Shown here: piece by piece, positions 23,827-31,378 of the stretch | How the letters are laid out: each line of letters begins with the position of its first letter | How positions within the stretch are numbered: position 1 is the first letter of the stretch | The notes under the pieces: model-generated | Told to the model about the DNA's origin: nothing | The model's input: the letters and a program-made list of their open reading frames with translations, nothing else | The model's database searches: none | Source: Burkholderiales bacterium | Lineage (GTDB): Bacteria > Pseudomonadota > Gammaproteobacteria > Burkholderiales > Burkholderiaceae_C | Direction of reading: 5' to 3' | Length of the DNA stretch: 31,378 nt | Assembly: GCA_005793295.1 (NCBI GenBank) | Contig: SXSX01000036.1 | Location: 1 to 31,378 of the forward strand | Position numbers and translations under genes: made by a program

Positions 23827-24918
23827 TTAGTTTTTCGCGCCTAAAGCCAAGGCCTCTGCCCTTGAGTGCGCCAAGGTTGACACATCAGGCGCAGTCTGGG
23901 TGTCCCAGCCGCTTAGGTGTTGGGTGGCAACAGCGGCGAGGGCGTCAATCGCAATGGGTGAGTCGTTGAGGCAGGTGATGTAATGGAACGTTTTTCCACC
24001 AGCGTGTAAAAACGCCTCACGGGCTTCCATATTGATTTCTTCCAAGGTCTCTAAGCAGTCACTCGTAAAACCGGGGCAAATCACATCGACCCGCCCAACG
24101 CCGGCTTTTCCCATCGCAATCAATGTCGGCTCGGTATAGGGCTCAAGCCATTTGGCACGGCCTAGTCGGCTTTGAAAAGTCACTTGGTATTGGTCTTTAG
24201 ACAGCCCAAGCGATTGGGCCAACAAACGCGCTGTTTTGAAACATTCGCAGTGGTAGATATCACCCAAATGCAAGGTGCGTTCTGGTACACCATGAAAGCT
24301 CATGACCAACTTGTCAGGCTGTCCATGCGCTTGCCAATAGCTTGACACGCTGCTGGAAAGCGCAGCGATGTACTTCGCATCGTCGTGGTAATGGTTGATA
24401 AAACGCAGCTCCGGAATCGAGCGGGTTTTTTGGGCCCACATGTATACCGCGTCAAACACGCTGGCCGTGGTGGTGGCGGAATATTGCGGGTAGGCGGGTA
24501 AAACTAAAACCCGTGTTACGCCATCGGCCTTCAAAGCATCAAGCTGTGACGCAATCGAGGTGCTGCCGTAGCGCATCGCCCAGCGCACGACGACATGGTG
24601 GCCGAGTTGGGTGAGCTGGGATTGAAGTAAGGCGGCTTGTTTTTCAGTCCAAATTTTCAAAGGCGAGCCTTCAGCCGTCCAGACGCTGGCGTATTTCGCA
24701 GCAGATTTAGCAGGACGAAAGCGCAAGATGATGCCGTGCAAGATCAGCATCCACAGCAGGCGCGGAATTTCAACCACCCGGTGGTCGCTTAAAAACTCAG
24801 CCAAGTAGCGGCGAACCGCTTTGGGCGTGGCTGCGTCGGGCGTTCCGAGATTACAAAAGAGCACCGCCGTCTTTGCGGCTTGCCCATGGGCGTAAGGGGG
24901 TTCTTTAGAAAATGACAT
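23827..24918 (-). CDS. hemH: Ferrochelatase
   Basis: A 363-residue ferrochelatase, which inserts ferrous iron into protoporphyrin IX in the last step of protoheme synthesis. Landmarks are VLFCNLGTPDA (19-29), PQYSATTTASV, the active-site SFHGVPERT with His209, YHCECFKTARLLA, FQSRLGRAKWLEPYT, and CPGFTSDCLETLEEI with Glu290. The ATG at 24918 has a GGGAG site eight bases before it; the frame is open up to 25011, but that extension lies over the HAD gene. It is divergent from the HAD gene across only 19 bases and is followed directly by dusC. Confidence 0.97.
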   Translation of the reverse strand: MSFSKEPPYAHGQAAKTAVLFCNLGTPDAATPKAVRRYLAEFLSDHRVVEIPRLLWMLILHGIILRFRPAKSAAKYASVWTAEGSPLKIWTEKQAALLQSQLTQLGHHVVVRWAMRYGSTSIASQLDALKADGVTRVLVLPAYPQYSATTTASVFDAVYMWAQKTRSIPELRFINHYHDDAKYIAALSSSVSSYWQAHGQPDKLVMSFHGVPERTLHLGDIYHCECFKTARLLAQSLGLSKDQYQVTFQSRLGRAKWLEPYTEPTLIAMGKAGVGRVDVICPGFTSDCLETLEEINMEAREAFLHAGGKTFHYITCLNDSPIAIDALAAVATQHLSGWDTQTAPDVSTLAHSRAEALALGAKN

Positions 24919-24937
24919 GCGGTATTCTCCCGCACCT

Positions 24938-25639
24938 ATGACTGATTTTTCACACCTTCGCGCGATAACCCTTGATTTGGATGACACCTTGTGGCCCGTG
25001 TGGCCAACCATTCACCGTGCCGAGAAGGCCATGGGCGATTGGCTTTTGGTGAATGCACCCGTCACTGCAGCCCTATTTTCAGATCCTGTAGCCCGACAAA
25101 AGCTGCGTGATGAGGTACTGGCAGCCCACCCCCACTGGTCCCATGACCTCAGCGCCTTGCGGCTTGAAGCTTTACGCCAAGCGCTGCACCGCGCGCAAGA
25201 AGACGTCGCTTTGGCGCAAGATGCCTTTGGTATTTTTTATGCTGAACGCCAGCGGGTTGATTTATTTGCCGATGCCGAGCCGGCTTTGGCAGCCTTGAGC
25301 GCCCGCTATCCCGTTTTGGCCTTATCCAACGGCAACGCCGATATTCACCGAGTCGGACTAAGTACTTACTTTGTGGGCAGTGTGAGCGCACAGTCCTGCG
25401 GCGTAGCCAAGCCGCATGTGGATATTTTTCATGCGGCTGCAAGGTCATTGAACCTTCCAGCCCACGAGGTTTTGCACGTCGGAGACGACGCTGAACTAGA
25501 CGTTCTTGGCGCCTTGGATGCGGGCATGCACACCGCCTGGGTGAACCGTAAAGAGCACACGTGGAGCCATCCGAGAACGCCGCACCTCACCGTCACCACG
25601 ATGTTAGAGCTGTGCAGCGTTTTAGGTATTGCGGTTTAA
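24938..25639 (+). CDS. HAD-superfamily hydrolase
   Basis: A 233-residue haloacid-dehalogenase-type phosphatase. Motif I is LDLDDTLWP (about 13-21, nucleophile in DLDDT), motif II LALSNGNAD, motif III the Lys in VAKPHVDIF, and motif IV HVGDDAELD. A helical cap of ~80 residues lies between motifs I and II, as in the YjjG/GPH-like subgroup. The substrate is unknown; small phosphorylated metabolites are usual. The ATG at 24938 has no ribosome site before it, while a TATTCT box ends nine bases upstream. The stop overlaps the acylase stop by four bases. Confidence 0.88.
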   Translation: MTDFSHLRAITLDLDDTLWPVWPTIHRAEKAMGDWLLVNAPVTAALFSDPVARQKLRDEVLAAHPHWSHDLSALRLEALRQALHRAQEDVALAQDAFGIFYAERQRVDLFADAEPALAALSARYPVLALSNGNADIHRVGLSTYFVGSVSAQSCGVAKPHVDIFHAAARSLNLPAHEVLHVGDDAELDVLGALDAGMHTAWVNRKEHTWSHPRTPHLTVTTMLELCSVLGIAV

Positions 25640-28026
25640 GGCGCAGGATTGAAAGTCAGGGTGCTGGATGTATGGGCTTTGACGTCGGTGGGGCTTAAAT
25701 ACTGGGCAACGTATTCGCCTTTGGCAAAGCGCGCCGCTTGGTCCGCGTAGTGCTTGTCAAATAAAACGCCACTTTGTCCGACGGGGTTAATCCCAACCGC
25801 TTTGCTTGCATCCGCAAAATCAATCACCCGACGCGTGGATGGCCCGTGCGCCACCAACCACGGCGCGGGCCCAATGGAACTCGAAAAATTATTCGGTACT
25901 TCGCGGGCACCAGGAACGCCAAAAGGCCCCACGTTAAATAATTTGTCCAAAGGCTTTTGCTGGCCCAAGGGATGGTTGTGGGTCAGCGTATGGGCTTTGC
26001 CCCACAGCCACTGTGCGCTATCTTTGCCATAGGTTTTTTCCAAATGGGCCAGAGCAGCTTTCCAAGCGGCTAGAACCGTGTCATTGCGACTTTCAATAGC
26101 CGTTGTAGTTTTGTTGTCCCACCACGGCGATTGCGCGTCGGCGAATAGTCGGGGCAGGGCGCTGTCAAGTGTGCGGGTTCGCAGGAGCGCTTTGAACGGG
26201 CCTTCGCCTAATTCGTCGGCCATCGCGCTATGGGCTAATTCATAAAGCAACTGGCTAAATACGGTGGGAGCTACGTTGTCTTGTGAAAAATCATCATTCC
26301 AGGTTCGCAGACCCTCTACCAACACTCGCCCATCGGCGTCCTGAACCACGGCGTCCAAAACGGGTAATAGGCTTTTCAGAACGCGCTTTGCGTAGGGGGT
26401 TTGAACATCAAGCTGCAAGGTTTGGGTTGCGGCTGTATCCCATTTTTTACCCGGGGTTTGGAGTAACTGGTTTAAGCGTTGACCGCGATCTGACAAATTA
26501 AAGTAACCCGCAACCGGCAGCTTGGAGGCCGGTTGAAAATTGGCAGAAACAATATAGCCACGGTTTGGATTTTCTTCTTGGGGGTTGTCACTAAACGCGG
26601 AAAAGCCGAGTTTCTCGGCTTCGCCTTTGGCGCTATCCAAAATAAATGTGGGCTGAACCCCGGCTGGGCGAATCGGCAGTTTGGCCGCGGCCCACCAACC
26701 GATATCGCCTTGGGCGTTAGCCCACACCACGTTCAAACCGGGCGCATGAATTTTGCTCGCCGCACTTCGGGCTTTGTCGCGTGTGTTGGCGCGGTTGAGT
26801 TCGTAAAACGCGTCTAAGACTGGATTTTCAGTTTCTAAAAATGCCCACCACATCGCAATCGGTGTGGTCCCTAAGCTGTCTTTAAACGCGTCGTTAATTA
26901 GAGGGCCGTGCGGCGAGCGGCGCAGGTTCAAAGTGACAGGCGCTTGGCCTTTGACGTTGATGGTCTCGGTGCGTTCTTTCAAGTCAACCCATTGGCCCTT
27001 AAACCACACTTGCTTGGGATTGGCGGGGTTGACCTTTTCAGCAATCAAATCGATATCGTCGTTTTGAAACATCGTCAGACTCCAACCGAACTCTGCGTTG
27101 TGCCCCAACAAAGCCACGGGGTTTAAGGCTTGGTAATGACCGTACAAAGAAAATCCGGGGCTACTTAAGTGGGCTTCGTACCAAACGGCAGGCGCGGAGT
27201 AGCCAATATGCGGGTCACCCGCGAGCATCGGTTTTCCGCTCGCGGTGTGGCTTCCTGCAATCACCCAGGCATTGCTGCCTTCCAACGTTGGGACACCCGC
27301 GTTATCTAAAGCCGCTTGGCTCAAAGCAGAGAGTTCGCCTAATGCTTTCCAATCCTTGGTATTAAGGGAGGTTTTTTCACGAGCCAGCGCCGCAGCACCT
27401 TGGGGCTTCCAGTCCAGGTCAAACGCCTTGAGGTAGTTGGGCCCCAACTGGTCCCGAATCATCGTCATCACCGGCTCGGTTTTAAAAGCTGCCGCAAAAC
27501 TATAAGCCAAATAGCCCGACACCGCGAGTGTGTCCTCCGGGGTGAAGTCACGTTTGGGGATACCCAAAATATCAAACTCCATCGGCGAGCGGTGGCTGGC
27601 TTGGTATTGGTTAACACCGTCTAAGTAGGCAAGCAAGGCTTTGCTGGCAGGCGTTGATGTGTCCATCATTTTGGCAACCGACTGCGCGTGTTCGCGAATC
27701 CCAAGGGTGCGAAACAAACGGTCGGTGTCTAACAATTTGGGCCCCAAAATTTCGGCCAACTCGCCCTTGGCAAGGCGGCGCACCATCTCAAATTGAAACA
27801 AGCGGTCTTGCGCGTGCACGTAACCTAAGACACGGTACACATCGGCCTCGTTGTCCCCTTGAATATGCGGAACCCCGCGCTCGTCATACTGAACGCTCAC
27901 ACTTGCAGACAAACCTTGAAGGCCAAAGACCCCGTCGCGAACCGGTTGTTTGATGTACACATACCAAGCCCCGGCAGCTGCCAACAGCGCGATAAGCAAG
28001 GCGAGTAATTTAAGAGCGAGTTTCAT
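25636..28026 (-). CDS. Penicillin-acylase-family Ntn hydrolase
   Basis: A 796-residue precursor of the penicillin amidase family (S45). An N-terminal hydrophobic segment (about 4-24) acts as signal or anchor for the periplasm. The alpha part has RGVPHIQGDNEADVYRVLGYVHAQDRLFQFEMVRR. Self-cleavage is expected before Ser251 in LEGSNAWV, making that serine the N-terminal nucleophile of the beta chain; LAGDPHIGYSAPAVWYE follows as usual. Near the end NNFSSSIGPAPWLVAHGPS and GQSGVLFDKHYADQ are conserved blocks. Members cleave beta-lactam side chains, acyl-homoserine lactones or other amides; which applies here cannot be told. GGAAAG on the minus strand six bases before the ATG is a weak ribosome site. 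It is separated from hpnE by 97 bases. Confidence 0.92.
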   Translation of the reverse strand: MKLALKLLALLIALLAAAGAWYVYIKQPVRDGVFGLQGLSASVSVQYDERGVPHIQGDNEADVYRVLGYVHAQDRLFQFEMVRRLAKGELAEILGPKLLDTDRLFRTLGIREHAQSVAKMMDTSTPASKALLAYLDGVNQYQASHRSPMEFDILGIPKRDFTPEDTLAVSGYLAYSFAAAFKTEPVMTMIRDQLGPNYLKAFDLDWKPQGAAALAREKTSLNTKDWKALGELSALSQAALDNAGVPTLEGSNAWVIAGSHTASGKPMLAGDPHIGYSAPAVWYEAHLSSPGFSLYGHYQALNPVALLGHNAEFGWSLTMFQNDDIDLIAEKVNPANPKQVWFKGQWVDLKERTETINVKGQAPVTLNLRRSPHGPLINDAFKDSLGTTPIAMWWAFLETENPVLDAFYELNRANTRDKARSAASKIHAPGLNVVWANAQGDIGWWAAAKLPIRPAGVQPTFILDSAKGEAEKLGFSAFSDNPQEENPNRGYIVSANFQPASKLPVAGYFNLSDRGQRLNQLLQTPGKKWDTAATQTLQLDVQTPYAKRVLKSLLPVLDAVVQDADGRVLVEGLRTWNDDFSQDNVAPTVFSQLLYELAHSAMADELGEGPFKALLRTRTLDSALPRLFADAQSPWWDNKTTTAIESRNDTVLAAWKAALAHLEKTYGKDSAQWLWGKAHTLTHNHPLGQQKPLDKLFNVGPFGVPGAREVPNNFSSSIGPAPWLVAHGPSTRRVIDFADASKAVGINPVGQSGVLFDKHYADQAARFAKGEYVAQYLSPTDVKAHTSSTLTFNPAP

Positions 28027-28125
28027 AGTCGGCTTTCCGGAGTTCGGATGAAATTGGAAGGTAGCCAGCCTAACAGTTGGTTCCCTAAGGTCTAGTGGGG
28101 ATTTCCCGCTGATCGCATCTCACAA

Positions 28126-29499
28126 CTAAGGTTTCCAATGAAACCCATCCACATCTTCAAGCGCCAAAGCCGCCATCATGCCGCTGCGAACCGCGCCTTC
28201 GAGTGTGGCGGGAAAGGGGGCGTAGATGTAATCGCCACAGGCTAGGAAACCGGGGGCAATACGTTGGGGAGGACGGACCAAGCGCGGGGTACAGGAAAAA
28301 GTCGCTTGCTTTTCAACGACGGTTTGCAGCGCAGTGAGTGTTTGGCCGTTTAAGAATTCTTCTAATTGGTTGTGCGCTTGCGCTAACACTTGGGCCTGAA
28401 GTTCTTCGCGGCTGCCCTGGCTTGCGCTCACCACAAAAGCCAACATGCCTTCGGGGCCGCCGAGCTGGCCGCGGTCAAACACAAACTGGGCTGGGGCTTG
28501 GGGGCTGCTGCGCAGGGCCAACATGGGTTGGGGCAGTTGGAGACCGGGGGCAAAAGCGTACACAGTGGCGATGGCTTGGTAAGGGATGGCCCGGGCAGGT
28601 TTTAGCCACCGGTTTAAGTAGGTTGCAACGTTGGTCGGCGCAGTGAGCGCGTAGTCGCCCAACGCTTGAATGGCGTGGGGGGCGGAGGTGGCCCAAATGA
28701 CGGCGTCAAATGCTTGGTCAAGGATGTGCCATTTTCCTGCCGACCAACGTGGCGCTTCGCATCGAGACCCAAGATGAACGCTTGCGCCGTTATCACGAAG
28801 CCAATCGACTGCGACATTGGGAAACAGGGCGGAGAGGTCGACCGTGGGCAAGAGCAGATCGCTCGGCCTAGCGTTGCTATGGCTTGAACTTGAACTAGTG
28901 GAAGCGGCCAGTGTTTCTTTTAAGACGTGTAAAAAAACAGAGCCGCTGGCCGCGTTGGGCGGGGTATTGAGCGCAGAAATACACAGCGGGGTTAAGAGAC
29001 TTTCTACTACCTCGGTGTTGATCCCGGCGAACAGGTCTGCCACGGTAGCGAAGGACTCACACTGAAAGCCTTTGCGCTTCCATTTTCGAACGGTGCCAAG
29101 GAGTGACCATTTATCGCTCCAGCTCCATCCCTTAGCCAACAAAACGCCAGCTAAAAAATTCCAAGGCGCGGGCCAATTGGGCAGGGCGATGCCGTCACCT
29201 TCTGGAAACTGCAGTCGAAGGGGCCGACGAAGAAGTACCTCGTCGGGATCGATGCCCACGGTACGCATGATCTCCAAGGTTTGTCGGTAGGCGCCGATCA
29301 AGATGTGTTGGCCGTTGTCCATCGGGACGGACTCGCCAACCGCAGCGTACAAATCGTTGCCTAACAGGCCTCGAGCGCGACCGCCTAAACTTCGAGAGGC
29401 CTCGAAAACGCTGACGCGGTGGCCGGCCTCACACGCGCTCACCGCGGCGGTCAAGCCCGACCAACCCGCCCCAACGACGGCAATTTTTTTTGCGCTCAA
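28126..29499 (-). CDS. hpnE: Hydroxysqualene dehydroxylase / squalene-associated FAD desaturase HpnE
   Basis: An FAD-dependent amine-oxidase-type enzyme that reduces hydroxysqualene to squalene, the third HpnCDE step. The Rossmann motif is IAVVGAGWSGLTAA, followed by VFEASRSLGGRA; QHILIGAYRQ and the C-terminal ATLEGAVRSGMMAALALE are also typical. All possible starts are TTG (29535, 29526, 29499). I prefer 29499: it overlaps the hpnD stop as TTGA, mirroring the ATGA overlap of hpnC and hpnD, has GGGG seven bases upstream, and puts the first beta strand at residue 6, giving 457 residues. The start region holds an A8 run (29484-29491 on the plus strand as T8). From 29535 the protein would have 469 residues. 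Confidence 0.9.
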   Translation of the reverse strand: MSAKKIAVVGAGWSGLTAAVSACEAGHRVSVFEASRSLGGRARGLLGNDLYAAVGESVPMDNGQHILIGAYRQTLEIMRTVGIDPDEVLLRRPLRLQFPEGDGIALPNWPAPWNFLAGVLLAKGWSWSDKWSLLGTVRKWKRKGFQCESFATVADLFAGINTEVVESLLTPLCISALNTPPNAASGSVFLHVLKETLAASTSSSSSHSNARPSDLLLPTVDLSALFPNVAVDWLRDNGASVHLGSRCEAPRWSAGKWHILDQAFDAVIWATSAPHAIQALGDYALTAPTNVATYLNRWLKPARAIPYQAIATVYAFAPGLQLPQPMLALRSSPQAPAQFVFDRGQLGGPEGMLAFVVSASQGSREELQAQVLAQAHNQLEEFLNGQTLTALQTVVEKQATFSCTPRLVRPPQRIAPGFLACGDYIYAPFPATLEGAVRSGMMAALALEDVDGFHWKP

Positions 29500-30335
29500 A
29501 GTCGCCCCAACGCTTGGACTTTCCAAGCCAGCCAAAGTTTTCGCAGTGGTGTGAGTCGAACGCGTTGGTTCAAGACTTGAAATTTTTCAGTTTCAATTTC
29601 TCGAAGCAGCGTTCGGTAAATACTCGCCATCATCAAGCCGGGCTTTTGGGCACGACGGTCTTCGTCGGGTAGCAAGGCCAGCGCTTCGTCGTAGAGTTGG
29701 TGGGCCCGTTGGGCCTGGTAGGCCATCAGGGCGCTAAAGCGGTCTGAATAGGTGCGCTTGAGTATTTCATGGGCTTTGACGTCGAATTTCTGAAGGTCGC
29801 TCATCGGCAAATAAATACGGCCCCGAAGCGCATCTTCGCCCACGTCGCGAATGATGTTGGTGAGTTGAAAAGCTTGGCCTAAAGCGTGGGCGTAGCGGGT
29901 CGTTTCTTCTTGGGTTTGCCCAAAAATCAGCGCGGCCACTTCCCCCACCACGCCAGCCACAAGGTGGCAATAGCGCTGCAGGTTGGGGTAGTCAAGGTAG
30001 CGGGTTTGTTCTAAATCCATCTGGCAGCCTTGAATGACGCTGAGCAGATGGTTTTGCGTGATCCCGTAAATTACTGCGAGGGGCATCAGCGCTCGCATCA
30101 CAGGGTGGCTGGGAGTACCTGCAAAAGATTTGTCTACTTCGCTGACCCACCACGTCAGTTTGGTGGCGGCCACGCCGGAGTCCACCGCGTCGTCCACCAC
30201 GTCATCGACCTCACGGCAAAAAGCATAAAAGGCGGTAATCGCTGCCCTGCGCGGAGCGGGAAGAAATAAAAACGCGTAATAAAAACTGCTGCCCGAAGCA
30301 GCGGCTTTTTCTTGAACGTATTCTTCGGGCGTCAT
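29496..30335 (-). CDS. hpnD: Presqualene diphosphate synthase HpnD
   Basis: A 279-residue squalene/phytoene-synthase fold protein that joins two farnesyl diphosphates to presqualene diphosphate. The first Asp-rich motif is REVDDVVDD (41-49) and the second NIIRDVGEDALRGRIYLP (160-177), both intact, with YAFLFLP at the start as in the family. The ATG at 30335 overlaps the hpnC stop by four bases (ATGA); a longer frame reaching 30566 is only hpnC in another frame. Confidence 0.95.
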   Translation of the reverse strand: MTPEEYVQEKAAASGSSFYYAFLFLPAPRRAAITAFYAFCREVDDVVDDAVDSGVAATKLTWWVSEVDKSFAGTPSHPVMRALMPLAVIYGITQNHLLSVIQGCQMDLEQTRYLDYPNLQRYCHLVAGVVGEVAALIFGQTQEETTRYAHALGQAFQLTNIIRDVGEDALRGRIYLPMSDLQKFDVKAHEILKRTYSDRFSALMAYQAQRAHQLYDEALALLPDEDRRAQKPGLMMASIYRTLLREIETEKFQVLNQRVRLTPLRKLWLAWKVQALGRL

Positions 30336-31270
30336 TGGCGTATTGTCGCTGTATCTGTCATTCGCAAAACTCGCCAAACAATGATTGGCGCATCCCACCA
30401 ACGCAAGCGCGGTCGCTGTTTGAAAACCTGGCTTTGTAGGCCCTCTACTTTGTCTAAAACCCGCAGTGCGCCTTGAATCACAAAGCGAAGTTCCCACCCG
30501 GCCCGCCCAGGAATACGGTGAACCAATGCGACGGACGACTGCATGAGGTGGCGAGTGGCTTGGCAACTTTGCACGACCAATGCGTTGGCTGCGCTTGTTC
30601 CAGCGAAAGACGATAAATTGTCATATCGCAACCGCAGCGTCTCCATCGCATCTTTAGGAAAGTAACACCGCCCCCGGGGCAAATCGCGGCTTGGGTCTTG
30701 TAAAAAATTGATGAGCTGTAGCGCGGTACAAACACCATCGCTTTGCACTAGTGAAGTTTCGTCGCTTAATCCGTAGAGGTGCAGCAATAAGCGCCCCACC
30801 GGATTGGCTGAGCGGCGGCAGTAATCTCGTAATTCAGCCGTATCGGCATAGCCTTGGAAGTCCCGCGTTTTTTCAACGTCTTGAACAAAAGCGTCTAAGA
30901 GGTCGTGTAGCAGTTGAACCGGTAGTTCGAAATTCTGGACTGTGTTCGCTAGAGGCCCAAAAATCCAAGCCCAAGGGTTATCTGGGTTCACGTGGCCTTG
31001 GTTTGCCAAGCGCAACGCATCCCGGTAAGCGGCCAAGTCGCTGAGGCGTTGGGCGGCAGGCGCGTCGCCCTCATCTGCCATGTCATCTGCGGTTCGGGCA
31101 AAGTGGTAAATGGCTGCAATAGGCGAGCGCAAGGCCGGCGGACACAAAAAAGAGGCCACTGGGAAATTTTCGGGGTGCGTGACTGTAGTCAATGATGGAA
31201 GTGGAGTCATAGTTTGGAATTGTGCCTCGGCCCAGCCGGAGTAAAAGTCTGGCAAATTGGAAGTTCCCAT
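30332..31270 (-). CDS. hpnC: Hydroxysqualene synthase HpnC
   Basis: A 312-residue squalene/phytoene-synthase fold protein that converts presqualene diphosphate to hydroxysqualene. HPENFPVASFLCPPALR leads into the first Asp motif ARTADDMADEGD (58-69); the second is INFLQDPSRDLPRGRCYFP (187-205), shorter in acidic residues than in HpnD, as is normal for HpnC. The ATG at 31270 is supported by TAGGGAG (31276-31282, minus strand) five bases before it; an ATG at 31210 would give 292 residues and matches the usual family start but has no ribosome site. It is first in the hpnCDE run. The 108 bases beyond it show no clear promoter. Confidence 0.93.
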   Translation of the reverse strand: MGTSNLPDFYSGWAEAQFQTMTPLPSLTTVTHPENFPVASFLCPPALRSPIAAIYHFARTADDMADEGDAPAAQRLSDLAAYRDALRLANQGHVNPDNPWAWIFGPLANTVQNFELPVQLLHDLLDAFVQDVEKTRDFQGYADTAELRDYCRRSANPVGRLLLHLYGLSDETSLVQSDGVCTALQLINFLQDPSRDLPRGRCYFPKDAMETLRLRYDNLSSFAGTSAANALVVQSCQATRHLMQSSVALVHRIPGRAGWELRFVIQGALRVLDKVEGLQSQVFKQRPRLRWWDAPIIVWRVLRMTDTATIRQ

Positions 31271-31378
31271 GGCTGCTCCCTAACGCAGGTTAAACTCCAA
31301 TATTGACCAATTTCAAACGATACGCTTTAGAACTTTGCGCTTTGGCAAGGTTTCAAAAGCGGATTGGTGAATTTTTAG

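Noticed and set aside
24919..25011. 31-residue N-terminal extension of hemH
   Set aside because: It lies opposite the start of the HAD gene, and a GGGAG site supports ATG 24918.
28027..28125. Gap between hpnE and the acylase gene checked for an sRNA or terminator
   Set aside because: Only a four-pair imperfect stem around 28095-28110 without T-run was found; nothing that supports a call.
30336..30566. Upstream extension of the hpnD frame
   Set aside because: It covers hpnC in another frame; the ATGA overlap at 30332-30335 and the family's usual start support ATG 30335.
31271..31378. Search for a promoter or a further gene before hpnC
   Set aside because: Several TTGAAA- and TTGCCA-like hexamers occur but none has a -10 at proper spacing, and no credible reading frame begins here.

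Overview
The window looks like a stretch of chromosome from a betaproteobacterium, most likely Burkholderiales and close to Comamonadaceae. The evidence is the ribBX-ribH-nusB-aminotransferase-tolQRA block, a TctDE two-component pair facing a tctCBA transporter, hpnCDE squalene genes, a beta-type DnaE, and moderate GC (about 55-57 % in two core stretches counted by eye). The genome is compact: gene ends overlap or abut, and divergent gaps are as small as 19 and 53 bases. I see no rRNA, tRNA, CRISPR array, IS element, phage gene or integrase.

Layout. 1-3636 (+): the end of a UgpC-type importer ATPase, a fused ABC exporter, and an LplT-like MFS transporter. 3614-4357 (-): trhO, overlapping the MFS gene tail to tail. 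4411-7980 (+): dnaE. 8081-10737 (+): a three-gene NMT1/TauA-type ABC importer, visibly AT-richer than its neighbours. 10863-18927 (-): a nearly unbroken run read right to left as tctD, tctE, hslR, ribBX, ribH, nusB, a class I aminotransferase, tolQ, tolR and tolA. 19034-22889 (+): tctC, tctB, tctA and a fumarylacetoacetate-hydrolase (FAH) family enzyme. 22810-24918 (-): dusC and hemH. 24938-25639 (+): a HAD phosphatase. 25636-28026 (-): a penicillin-acylase-family protein. 28126-31270 (-): hpnC, hpnD and hpnE, mutually overlapping.

How the genes work together. TctD/TctE probably control the divergent tricarboxylate transporter. The FAH-family enzyme nine bases after tctA is a good candidate for the first catabolic step on whatever that transporter imports. 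RibBX and RibH supply two riboflavin-pathway steps, but the RibBX C-terminal domain lacks the GTP cyclohydrolase II zinc ligands, so that activity must be encoded elsewhere. TolQRA forms the inner-membrane motor of the Tol system, without tolB-pal beside it. HpnCDE turn farnesyl diphosphate into squalene for hopanoids. UgpC, the ABC exporter and the LplT-like protein may share a phospholipid or glycerophosphate theme.

I did not find an obviously new multi-gene system. The less routine observations are regulatory or structural: back-to-back -10 elements that would make trhO and dnaE leaderless, an 11-base-period direct repeat in the tctD/tctC gap, an A9 tract with a T/A hairpin at the tctB start, an 80-base antisense overlap between the FAH gene and dusC, a 28-base near-palindrome between converging genes, and a GntR-like palindrome before the AT-rich importer.
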